Shown one piece after another: positions 1 to 5,155 of a stretch of DNA of 5,155 nucleotides. Each line of letters begins with the position of its first letter. Positions within the stretch are counted from its first letter, which is position 1. Both the position numbers and the translations under genes were made by a program. A model generated the notes under the pieces. The model was not told where the DNA came from and ran no database searches. It saw only the letters and a program-made list of their open reading frames with translations. The stretch comes from Kangiella sp. (GTDB lineage: Bacteria; Pseudomonadota; Gammaproteobacteria; Enterobacterales; Kangiellaceae): positions 1 to 5,155 of the forward strand of contig JAPHRL010000161.1 of NCBI GenBank assembly GCA_026195755.1. The letters run 5' to 3'.

Positions 1-8
1 ACACTGTT

Positions 9-539
9 ATGAAACACTTTCTATTATCTTTATTCACAGCACTACTGATGGTCCTCAGCTTTTCTGCAACCGCTGAATCCAGCTGGGTTGGTGCCTTAGC
101 GCCAGATTTTAAGCTACAAGATCAGAACGAAGAATGGAAAAGTCTTGAAGACTATAAAGGTCAATGGCTGGTGCTGTATTTCTACCCGAAAGACGACACC
201 CCTGGCTGTACTACCGAAGCGAAAAACTTCCGTGATGGCTATAAAGACATTAAAGCGCTTAATGCCGATGTTGTTGGCGTATCGTTAGATGACGTTGAAT
301 CACACAAGTCTTTCGCCGAGATTCATGGCTTACCTTTTAGTATTCTGGCTGATGTGGATAAAGAAGCTGCCACAGCTTATGACGTTTTAGGCGGTTTCGG
401 CCCTGTCGAATATGCCAAGCGTCAAACCTTCATCATCGACCCTAATGGCAATATCGTTTACCACTATGATGATGTGGATCCTGATACGCACATGACCAAT
501 GTGGTCGCTCAACTTAAGAGCTTACAGAAAGACAGTTAA
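9..539 (+). CDS. Exported single-Cys peroxiredoxin, PrxQ/BCP family
   Basis: Thiol peroxidase that would reduce hydrogen peroxide or organic hydroperoxides, probably in the periplasm. Residues 1-22 look like a Sec signal peptide: a basic start (MKH), a hydrophobic core, and an ATA-E site giving likely cleavage after A22. The thioredoxin-fold AhpC/TSA domain follows from about residue 27, with the family motif YPKDDTPGCTTE. C67 is the peroxidatic cysteine, T64 lies in the PxxxTxxC motif, and R138 in KRQTFIID is the likely active-site arginine. E. coli BCP has a resolving cysteine five residues after the peroxidatic one; here that position is K72, and the protein has no other cysteine. It must therefore act as a 1-Cys enzyme recycled by an outside thiol. 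The 176 aa length fits BCP plus a leader. The start is supported by the signal peptide, but only 8 bases precede it, so the RBS cannot be judged. The family call is firm; the substrate and reductant are unknown. Confidence 0.93.
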   Translation: MKHFLLSLFTALLMVLSFSATAESSWVGALAPDFKLQDQNEEWKSLEDYKGQWLVLYFYPKDDTPGCTTEAKNFRDGYKDIKALNADVVGVSLDDVESHKSFAEIHGLPFSILADVDKEAATAYDVLGGFGPVEYAKRQTFIIDPNGNIVYHYDDVDPDTHMTNVVAQLKSLQKDS

Positions 540-565
540 TCCTAATTTCAGATATAAATGTCCAC

Positions 566-593
566 AAAAAAGCGCTCCCAAGAGCGCTTTTTT
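566..593. terminator. Bidirectional rho-independent terminator
   Basis: A perfect 12-bp inverted repeat consists of AAAAAAGCGCTC at 566-577, the loop CCAA, and GAGCGCTTTTTT at 582-593. The GC-rich core is GCGCTC/GAGCGC. It is followed by a T-run when read on either strand. It lies 27 bases after the peroxiredoxin stop and 23 bases beyond the end of the leftward HAD phosphatase gene. It can therefore serve as the shared terminator of the two convergent units. Confidence 0.93.
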
Positions 594-615
594 AATGTTC
601 TGGCTGGTGTTCTGC

Positions 616-1266
616 CTAATGTTGAGAGAAGTCTTTTAAATGCCGGATGTCATCAATAATGGCTTGCGGAGCACAGGTCTTCAGCATTTCGATGGTATGA
701 GCGCCAAAGGTCACCCCAATACCGCCCATTCCTGCTCGTTGCGCCATCTCCAAATCAAAAGTGGTATCGCCGACCATAATAGACTGTTCAGGCTGAGTTT
801 TTGTATGAGCCATGAGTTTATGCAGCATTTCGGGGTGTGGCTTGCTTTGCGCTTCATCGCTGGCAATAGTCACATCAAATATCTCTTTTAAACCAGATTC
901 GTTCAATACTCGGTCCAGACCATGACGCGCTTTGCCGGTTGCGACGGCTAACAGATAGCCTCGGCTTTTCAGGTGCTCAAGTGTATCTTCTGTACCTTCA
1001 AACAAAGGGCTGGGTGTTTGGTCACCTTCAACATATTGATAACGATACTCTTCAGTAATCCAGTCGTGATCATCAATCTCAGGGAACAGGCGTCGATAAC
1101 ACTCATCCAAACTTAAACCAATAATGCCACGCACATCTTCCACCGATGGGATCGGCAGTTTTAAATTAGTTGCGGTAGTTTGCATGGCGGAAACGATACG
1201 TCCTGTTGAATCCATCAATGTGCCATCCCAGTCAAAAACGATTAATCGCGTTTGCTTTGCTATCAT
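616..1266 (-). CDS. HAD-superfamily phosphatase, phosphoglycolate phosphatase-like
   Basis: Cytoplasmic Mg-dependent phosphohydrolase of HAD subfamily IA. All four HAD motifs are present. Motif I is FDWDGTLMDS with nucleophile D12 and acid/base D14. Motif II is T110 in VATGKAR. Motif III is K142 in SKPHPE. Motif IV is VGDTTFD with D167 and D171. A helical cap lies between motifs I and II (about residues 20-90), as in Gph/PGMB-type enzymes. The 216 aa length is normal and the gene looks intact. Its ATG overlaps the rluC stop as ATGA, with GGAG 11 bases upstream inside the end of rluC, so translational coupling is likely. From memory, a HAD hydrolase next to rluC and rne also occurs in Pseudomonas, so the pairing is probably old. 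The substrate is not readable from sequence: phosphoglycolate, a sugar phosphate or a nucleotide are all possible. Confidence 0.93.
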   Translation of the reverse strand: MIAKQTRLIVFDWDGTLMDSTGRIVSAMQTTATNLKLPIPSVEDVRGIIGLSLDECYRRLFPEIDDHDWITEEYRYQYVEGDQTPSPLFEGTEDTLEHLKSRGYLLAVATGKARHGLDRVLNESGLKEIFDVTIASDEAQSKPHPEMLHKLMAHTKTQPEQSIMVGDTTFDLEMAQRAGMGGIGVTFGAHTIEMLKTCAPQAIIDDIRHLKDFSQH

Positions 1267-2213
1267 CGACGTAAATACTCCAGGTTCTTCTGTAAATCTG
1301 CGGGAAGCGGTGCTTCGACCTTGATGGCCTTATCTTCCGGGGTCACTTTAAAGGTTAACGAATAAGCGTGTAAGAATAAACGGCCTGATAAACCCTGACG
1401 CTTAAATTGCTCAGTTACCTCATCATTGCCATACTTTGGATCACCCACCAGCGGATGCCCTGCCTGCTGCGCATGAACACGAATCTGGTGAGTTCTGCCA
1501 GTTACAGGCTCGGCTGACACCAAGCTAAAGTTTTTGAAAACCTCAACCACACTAAAAGAGGTTAATGACGGTTTGCCGTTTTCGGTGACGCGAACCACTC
1601 GCTCACCCGACTTTAAATGGTTCTTCGCCAGCGGGTAATCAACATGCTTTAATTTGGCTGGCCATTTGCCTTCCACCAGCGCCCAATACTGCTTGCTCAT
1701 CAGCTTTTTCTGCAGTTGCTCATGCAGGAAACGCAGCGTACTGCGCTTTTTGGCAATTAACAAACAACCTGAGGTATCACGGTCAAGTCTATGAACTAAC
1801 TCCAAAAAAGGTGCATCAGATCTTAACGCTCGCAGTGCTTCAATCACACCAAAGCTCATACCACTGCCGCCATGAACCGCCATGCCGTGCGGCTTATTCA
1901 AAACGATCAAGCGCTTATCTTCATACAGGATGGCATTTTCAAGATCTTGAACGACGTTAAGATTAACCGGCACTTCAGTTGCTGTGTTGGTGGTTTTGAC
2001 TGGAGGAAGCCGAACCGAGTCGCCTTCTTTAATTTTATATTCGGCCTTAATTCGACCTTTATTTACTCGAACTTCGCCTTTCCTCAGCATCTTATAGATG
2101 TGGGATTTGGGTACGCCTTTGAGTTTTTTGAGCAAAAAGTTATCGATGCGCTGACCGGCTTCTTCAGTCTGCACTTCAACAAATTGGACTTTTGGACGGG
2201 ATTCACTATTCAT
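1263..2213 (-). CDS. rluC: 23S rRNA pseudouridine synthase RluC
   Basis: RluA-family enzyme. In E. coli, RluC makes pseudouridine at 23S rRNA positions 955, 2504 and 2580. An N-terminal S4 RNA-binding domain spans about residues 20-80, with AGQRIDNFL, GVPKSHIYKMLRKG and EVRVNKGRIK. The catalytic domain has HRLDRDTSG with catalytic D144, the same number as in E. coli RluC, and VTGRTHQIRVH near residue 240. GGSGMSFGVIEALRALR also matches the E. coli RluC I recall, which separates it from RluA and RluD. I chose the ATG at 2213 (316 aa) because it aligns with the E. coli N-terminus. A TTG at 2222 would add three residues and has AGG at a better spacing (5 bases), so it remains possible. The stop overlaps the HAD gene start, forming an operon. 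The gene is divergent from rne. I found no convincing promoter for it in the shared gap. Confidence 0.96.
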   Translation of the reverse strand: MNSESRPKVQFVEVQTEEAGQRIDNFLLKKLKGVPKSHIYKMLRKGEVRVNKGRIKAEYKIKEGDSVRLPPVKTTNTATEVPVNLNVVQDLENAILYEDKRLIVLNKPHGMAVHGGSGMSFGVIEALRALRSDAPFLELVHRLDRDTSGCLLIAKKRSTLRFLHEQLQKKLMSKQYWALVEGKWPAKLKHVDYPLAKNHLKSGERVVRVTENGKPSLTSFSVVEVFKNFSLVSAEPVTGRTHQIRVHAQQAGHPLVGDPKYGNDEVTEQFKRQGLSGRLFLHAYSLTFKVTPEDKAIKVEAPLPADLQKNLEYLRR

Positions 2214-2268
2214 CGGGCGCAACTATACCTGAAAACATGTCAAATCAATAGCTTAAAAAAACAAAAGA

Positions 2269-2297
2269 TTGCCCTGCATATATAAGCAGTCTATAAT
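2269..2297 (+). promoter_or_regulatory. Sigma70 promoter of rne
   Basis: The -35 box TTGCCC (2269-2274; 4 of 6 match TTGACA) and a perfect -10 box TATAAT (2292-2297) are separated by exactly 17 bp. An A-rich stretch lies just upstream at 2254-2266. The predicted transcription start is near 2303-2305. This gives rne a leader of about 507 nt; I recall about 361 nt for the main E. coli rne transcript. A large hairpin starts only a few bases after this point, which independently fits the proposed 5' end. E. coli rne has several promoters; I see only this one clearly. Confidence 0.75.
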
Positions 2298-2305
2298 GCG
2301 CAACA

Positions 2306-2341
2306 GAGCTACACGCTCAGAAAGAGCGCCTGGTGTCGCTC
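2306..2341 (+). promoter_or_regulatory. 5'-terminal hairpin of the rne leader
   Basis: GAGC (2306-2309) pairs with GCTC (2338-2341), ACAC (2311-2314) with GTGT (2333-2336), and GCTC (2315-2318) with GAGC (2324-2327), closing the loop AGAAA. There is one T/C mismatch and a 5-nt bulge (GCCTG). The stem would begin about two bases from the predicted transcript start. A paired 5' end is known to slow RppH and 5'-end-dependent RNase E attack, so it may stabilise the message. Confidence 0.5.
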
Positions 2342-2404
2342 CTTCCACCTCAACTAGCAAGAGCTTTAGATAGTAAAGCAGGCAGAAGTTGAGGCCAACG
2401 GAAG
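2342..2404 (+). promoter_or_regulatory. Long interrupted hairpin in the rne leader (hp1-like)
   Basis: Three stems stack in one arm. CTTCC (2342-2346) pairs with GGAAG (2400-2404), CCTCAACT (2348-2355) with AGTTGAGG (2387-2394), and GCTTTA (2363-2368) with TAAAGC (2374-2379), closing the loop GATAG. The inner two stems are separated by a symmetric 7 by 7 internal loop (AGCAAGA/AGGCAGA). It starts on the base directly after the 5'-terminal hairpin ends, so the two could stack coaxially. Nineteen base pairs without a G-U pair are unlikely to arise by chance in so short a span. Confidence 0.6.
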
Positions 2405-2581
2405 CAAACAACGCCTTATATGAAGGTATTAAACCAGCACATAGCGTTAAGCAACTCTATGCAAAAGCTGAGATACCATAACAGCAGAAATGATTTTTTA
2501 AAGCCGGTCACCGGAAAATAGCAGAATTGTAGAGTAGCTAATTAATACGTTTATACGATAGACGTTAATGTTACTCGGTTA

Positions 2582-2631
2582 GTTTGGCTTCTTTCGCGCA
2601 CTACAAGCGGTAAGACGTGAAATAGCCAAAC
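2582..2631 (+). promoter_or_regulatory. Two-stem leader element, candidate RNase E sensor hp2
   Basis: The outer 8-bp stem is GTTTGGCT (2582-2589) with AGCCAAAC (2624-2631). The inner 7-bp stem is TTTCGCG (2592-2598) with CGTGAAA (2616-2622), including one G-U pair. Between them is an asymmetric internal loop (TC on one side, T on the other). The apical loop is CACTACAAGCGGTAAGA (2599-2615). In E. coli, hp2 is the leader element through which RNase E senses its own level, and it likewise has paired arms interrupted by unpaired conserved bases. The equivalence is inferred from position and shape; the loop sequence also feels familiar from rne leaders, but I cannot verify that here. Confidence 0.6.
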
Positions 2632-2709
2632 AGGAAATAAACAGGTTTAACAGTCAACTTAGTGATGAAAACACAGTTTAAGAAACTAAACTTACAGAAA
2701 TTCACAACC

Positions 2710-2745
2710 AAAACCCCTTGCCCTTAAAAGGCTTGCTGGGTTTTT
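2710..2745 (+). terminator. Terminator-like hairpin in the rne leader (hp3 position)
   Basis: AAAACCC (2710-2716) pairs with GGGTTTT (2738-2744). An inner GCC/GGC stem (2720-2722 with 2730-2732) closes the loop CTTAAAA. The 3' side ends in five T residues. The shape resembles a weak intrinsic terminator, yet it lies 66 bases before the rne start codon inside the leader. It may be an attenuator, or simply the counterpart of hp3 in E. coli. The mismatched centre argues against strong termination. Confidence 0.45.
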
Positions 2746-2795
2746 AGACCCTATTCCTAATATTCTCGCTAGCTCTTCCTGTGTCCGCAGAAATT

Positions 2796-2800
2796 GAGAG
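2796..2800 (+). promoter_or_regulatory. Ribosome binding site of rne
   Basis: GAGAG lies 10 bases before the ATG at 2811, a weak and slightly long-spaced Shine-Dalgarno. The spacer TTAATAACAA is AU-rich and apparently unpaired. A weak site would leave the message open to cleavage when ribosomes are scarce, which suits feedback control. Confidence 0.6.
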
Positions 2801-2810
2801 TTAATAACAA

Positions 2811-5155
2811 ATGAGACGTATGTTGATTAACGCAACCAATCATCATGAAGAGTTGCGTGTTGCGCTGGTAGATGGCCAGCGTTTGTATGATTTAGATATC
2901 GAACTAGCAGGAAGAGAACAGAAAAAGGGTAATATATACAAAGGTAAAGTGACTCGAATCGAGCCTAGCCTTGAAGCCGCTTTTGTTGACTATGGTGCCG
3001 AACGCCATGGCTTCCTTCCCCTAAAAGAAGTCGCCCGTGAGTACATGCATAACGCGCCCTCACGTGGTCGCCCAACCATTAAAGATGCCCTAAAAGAAGG
3101 CCAAGAAGTCATTGTCCAGATTGATAAAGAAGAACGTGGTAATAAAGGCGCAGCCTTAACCACTTCGATCAGTTTGGCCGGTAGTTATCTTGTTCTTATG
3201 CCCAACAATCCTCGCGCAGGAGGTATTTCTCGCCGTATCGAAGGTGATGAACGCACCGAGCTCAAGCAAGTTATGAGCCAACTTCCTGTGCCAAATGGTA
3301 TGGGTTGTATTGTTCGTACCGCGGGTATTGGCAAAAGCCTTGAAGAAATTCAATATGACTTTAAATACTTAATTGATACCTGGAATGAAATCAAGAAAGT
3401 ATCTACAACCCGCCCCGCTCCGTTTTTAATCACCCAAGAATCAGATGTCATAACACGCGCTATTCGAGATTATCTGCGTCCTGATATTGGTGAAATCATT
3501 ATTGACCGTCCAGAAATCTACGAACGCGTCAAAACTGAATTACAGAGCAAACGTCCTGACTTTGTAAGCAAAGTTAAACTGTATCGTGATGAAATTCCGT
3601 TATTCAATCGCTACCAAGTTGAAAGCCAGATTGAAAGCGCCTTCCAAAGAGAAGTTCGCCTACCTTCTGGTGGCTCTGTAGTATTTGACCAGACAGAAGC
3701 CTTGTTATCTATTGATATCAACTCTGCTCGTGCCACAAAAGGCGGCGACATTGAAGAAACGGCTGTACATACCAATGTCGAAGCGGCTGAAGAAATTGCT
3801 CGTCAATTGCGATTACGTGATATCGGTGGCCTGATTGTTATCGACTTTATTGATATGGGGCCTCCTCGGAATCAGCGCGAAGTTGAGCGCGTATTAAAAG
3901 ATTCTGTAGCTCGCGATCGTGCGCGCATTCAAATTGGTCGTATCTCTCGCTTCGGCCTGCTTGAAATGTCACGCCAGCGACTGCGTCCATCATTGGAAGA
4001 GTCAAGCCAGCACGTTTGCCCACGTTGTACTGGTTCTGGTGTCATTCGCGGTACCGACTCACTCGCTCTCTCAATCTTGCGATTGATGGAAGATGAGGCA
4101 ATGAAAGAATCGACTGCAGAAGTTCAGGCTTTAGTTCCTGTAGAAGTGGCAACTTTCTTATTGAACGAAAAACGACGCAAAATCGAACAGATTGAAAAGC
4201 GTCAGAAGGTTCGCTTAGTTGTTGTGCCAAACCCTTACCTTGAAACTCCGCACTATGAAGTGTTGCGAGTTAAAGCCGGCGAAACCTTAGAAGATAGCAG
4301 CTATAGTTTAATTGGTGATGCTCCTGAGATTGAGCTGGTTAGAAGTAGTAAACAACCAGCCCCAGTAAACGATCAGCCAGCGCTAAAAAGTATTAAACCG
4401 TCTACGCCTCCACCTGCGCCGAGCAAACCTGCCAAGAAGAAAAAGCCCGGTTTATTCGCGCGTCTTTGGGCTTCGTTGTTTGGCGATGACAAAGACAAGA
4501 AAAAGAAAGGGAAACAGTCGCAGAACAATCGCGGCAAATATGATCGCAATACTCGTGGCAATAATAGTCGTTATCAGGGTAAAAAGCGCAACAACCAGAA
4601 AGGTCGCAACCAAAACCAAAACAAAAATCAATCACAAGAACAGCGTGATGATAAAGATAACAAAGGGCAGCAAAAGCCTGCTGGTCGCCCTCAGAAAAAG
4701 CAACATGACAAGCCGCAGAAAAAACAGGCTGGTCAAAAGCAAGAGCGGAAGCCAGAGCAAAAGAATGAGCAGCAAAATGTTGTAGACCAACCCAAAACTA
4801 AACGTCCTCCACGCAAAACACGTGCAGAACGTATGGCTGAGGCGAATCAATCGAACCAGGCTGGTGAAGGCCAACAGCCGAGTTCTAAGCAAGAACAGCA
4901 AGCTAAAAAGCCATCGGTACGCTCAGCCATTAAAGGCAAAAAAGCTCAGGACGACTCTGTAGAAGCTAAACCTGCTGCTAAGAAAGAGAAATCAAGTAGC
5001 GATAAGCCAACTAAAGGCCCGTCAAAAGAGAAAGCCGTTAAAGAGCGTGCTCCGAAGAGCAAAGCTCAGGCTGAAGACATTATGGTCTATAAAGCTCACA
5101 AATCTTTAGAGCGCAGTGTTTCTGAAGTCATGGGCTACAGCAAAGATAAGAAAGA
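2811..5155 (+). CDS. rne: Ribonuclease E, N-terminal 781 codons (runs off window)
   Basis: Essential endoribonuclease and degradosome scaffold. The reading frame stays open from ATG 2811 to the window edge, giving 781 codons with no stop. Catalytic half: S1 domain about residues 36-119 with RNA-contact F58 and F68 (E. coli F57/F67); 5' sensor R169-T170 in IVRTAG; DNase I-like domain with metal ligands D302 (IDINSAR) and D345 (VIDFIDM); Zn-link CPRC with C403 and C406; small domain to about residue 490. Scaffold half: a proline-rich linker, then KPGLFARLWASLFG at 545-558. That segment is an amphipathic helix matching the E. coli membrane-targeting segment, so the enzyme should sit on the inner membrane. 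From about 560 the chain is low-complexity, rich in K, Q, N and D, with an arginine cluster at 665-674 (RPPRKTRAER) that may bind RNA. Any enolase and PNPase docking sites cannot be judged because the end is missing. The long scaffold separates it from RNase G. Confidence 0.97.
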   Translation, partial: MRRMLINATNHHEELRVALVDGQRLYDLDIELAGREQKKGNIYKGKVTRIEPSLEAAFVDYGAERHGFLPLKEVAREYMHNAPSRGRPTIKDALKEGQEVIVQIDKEERGNKGAALTTSISLAGSYLVLMPNNPRAGGISRRIEGDERTELKQVMSQLPVPNGMGCIVRTAGIGKSLEEIQYDFKYLIDTWNEIKKVSTTRPAPFLITQESDVITRAIRDYLRPDIGEIIIDRPEIYERVKTELQSKRPDFVSKVKLYRDEIPLFNRYQVESQIESAFQREVRLPSGGSVVFDQTEALLSIDINSARATKGGDIEETAVHTNVEAAEEIARQLRLRDIGGLIVIDFIDMGPPRNQREVERVLKDSVARDRARIQIGRISRFGLLEMSRQRLRPSLEESSQHVCPRCTGSGVIRGTDSLALSILRLMEDEAMKESTAEVQALVPVEVATFLLNEKRRKIEQIEKRQKVRLVVVPNPYLETPHYEVLRVKAGETLEDSSYSLIGDAPEIELVRSSKQPAPVNDQPALKSIKPSTPPPAPSKPAKKKKPGLFARLWASLFGDDKDKKKKGKQSQNNRGKYDRNTRGNNSRYQGKKRNNQKGRNQNQNKNQSQEQRDDKDNKGQQKPAGRPQKKQHDKPQKKQAGQKQERKPEQKNEQQNVVDQPKTKRPPRKTRAERMAEANQSNQAGEGQQPSSKQEQQAKKPSVRSAIKGKKAQDDSVEAKPAAKKEKSSSDKPTKGPSKEKAVKERAPKSKAQAEDIMVYKAHKSLERSVSEVMGYSKDKK

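Larger units (their letters stand above)
2214..2810. other. Divergent rluC–rne intergenic region
   Basis: About 600 bases without a convincing protein gene. The left 80 bases hold the rluC start region and the rne promoter. Everything from about 2304 rightward is the predicted untranslated leader of rne and is rich in inverted repeats, listed separately. Short open frames at 2420-2521 (33 codons) and 2665-2727 (20 codons) exist but lack a good ribosome binding site. On the leftward strand, a perfect TTGACA occurs on the complement of 2236-2241, but no -10 box sits at the right distance, so the rluC promoter is unresolved. Confidence 0.8.
2304..2810 (+). promoter_or_regulatory. Structured 5' leader of rne (autoregulatory, rne5-like)
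   Basis: In E. coli, RNase E controls its own level by binding and cutting its mRNA leader, which folds into hairpins hp1-hp3 (Rfam family rne5). This region is in the same place and can form a series of hairpins: 2306-2341, 2342-2404, 2504-2514 (CCGG TCA CCGG), 2541-2569 (ACGTTAAT pairing with ATTA/ACGT across a 2-nt bulge), 2582-2631, 2675-2692 (AGTTTA/TAAACT) and 2710-2744. AU-rich single-stranded stretches between them would be typical RNase E cut sites. The pairings were found by eye, not by an energy calculation. That this leader mediates feedback is inferred from position, structure and family knowledge. Confidence 0.7.

Noticed and set aside
2222..2241. Leftward rluC promoter using TTGACA on the complement of 2236-2241
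   Set aside because: The only -10-like sequence (TATAGT) is 10 bp away instead of about 17, so the pair cannot act as a standard sigma70 promoter.
1872..2285. Open frame of 137 codons on the + strand across the start of rluC
   Set aside because: It lies antisense to most of the rluC N-terminal coding region, has no family resemblance, and reads as a shadow of the real gene.
2527..2557. Second rne promoter: TTGTAG followed by TATACG
   Set aside because: The spacing is 19 bp and the -10 match is poor. The site at 2269-2297 is far better, although E. coli does use several rne promoters.
4480..4785. Open frame of 101 codons on the + strand, rich in K and R
   Set aside because: It is an alternative frame within the lysine-rich tail of rne, which remains open in its own frame throughout; A-rich codons explain the length.
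4632..4901. Leucine-rich, membrane-like open frame on the - strand
   Set aside because: Its hydrophobic look comes from reading the AAG/CAA-rich rne tail backward (Lys and Gln codons become Leu and Phe codons).
2811..5155. RNase G (rng) instead of RNase E
   Set aside because: RNase G lacks the membrane-targeting helix and long scaffold; this protein exceeds 780 residues and sits next to rluC as rne does.

Overview
This window looks like chromosomal core sequence from a gammaproteobacterium of moderate GC content. The divergent rluC–rne pair, and protein sequences close to the E. coli RluC and RNase E that I remember, support the class. The lysine- and glutamine-rich RNase E tail and the base composition would fit a marine lineage such as the Kangiella/Oceanospirillales group, but that genus-level guess is weak. 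I see no mobile element, CRISPR array, tRNA or rRNA.

Layout: (1) 9-539 (+) encodes an exported single-cysteine peroxiredoxin of the PrxQ/BCP family. (2) 566-593 is a strong hairpin with an A-run on one side and a T-run on the other. It can end transcription from both convergent sides. (3) 616-1266 (-) encodes a HAD-superfamily phosphatase of the phosphoglycolate phosphatase type. (4) 1263-2213 (-) encodes RluC, the 23S rRNA pseudouridine synthase. Its stop overlaps the start of the HAD gene (ATGA), so the two form one operon read leftward. (5) 2214-2810 is a gap of about 600 bases without a convincing protein gene. It holds a good sigma70 promoter (TTGCCC, 17 bp, TATAAT) and a long, structured 5' leader for rne. 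(6) 2811 to the window end (+) is the first 781 codons of rne (RNase E). These cover the complete catalytic half, the membrane-anchor helix and part of the scaffold tail. The gene runs off the window.

Functionally, the centre is an RNA-maintenance locus. RluC modifies rRNA and RNase E processes rRNA and tRNA precursors and degrades mRNA. The most informative part is the rne leader of about 507 nt. It can fold into a series of hairpins, including two back to back at the predicted 5' end, a two-stem element at 2582-2631 in the role of the known RNase E feedback sensor (hp2), and a terminator-like hairpin about 65 nt before the start codon. This fits the known autoregulation of rne, but several details may be lineage-specific. 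I found no clearly new multi-gene system here.
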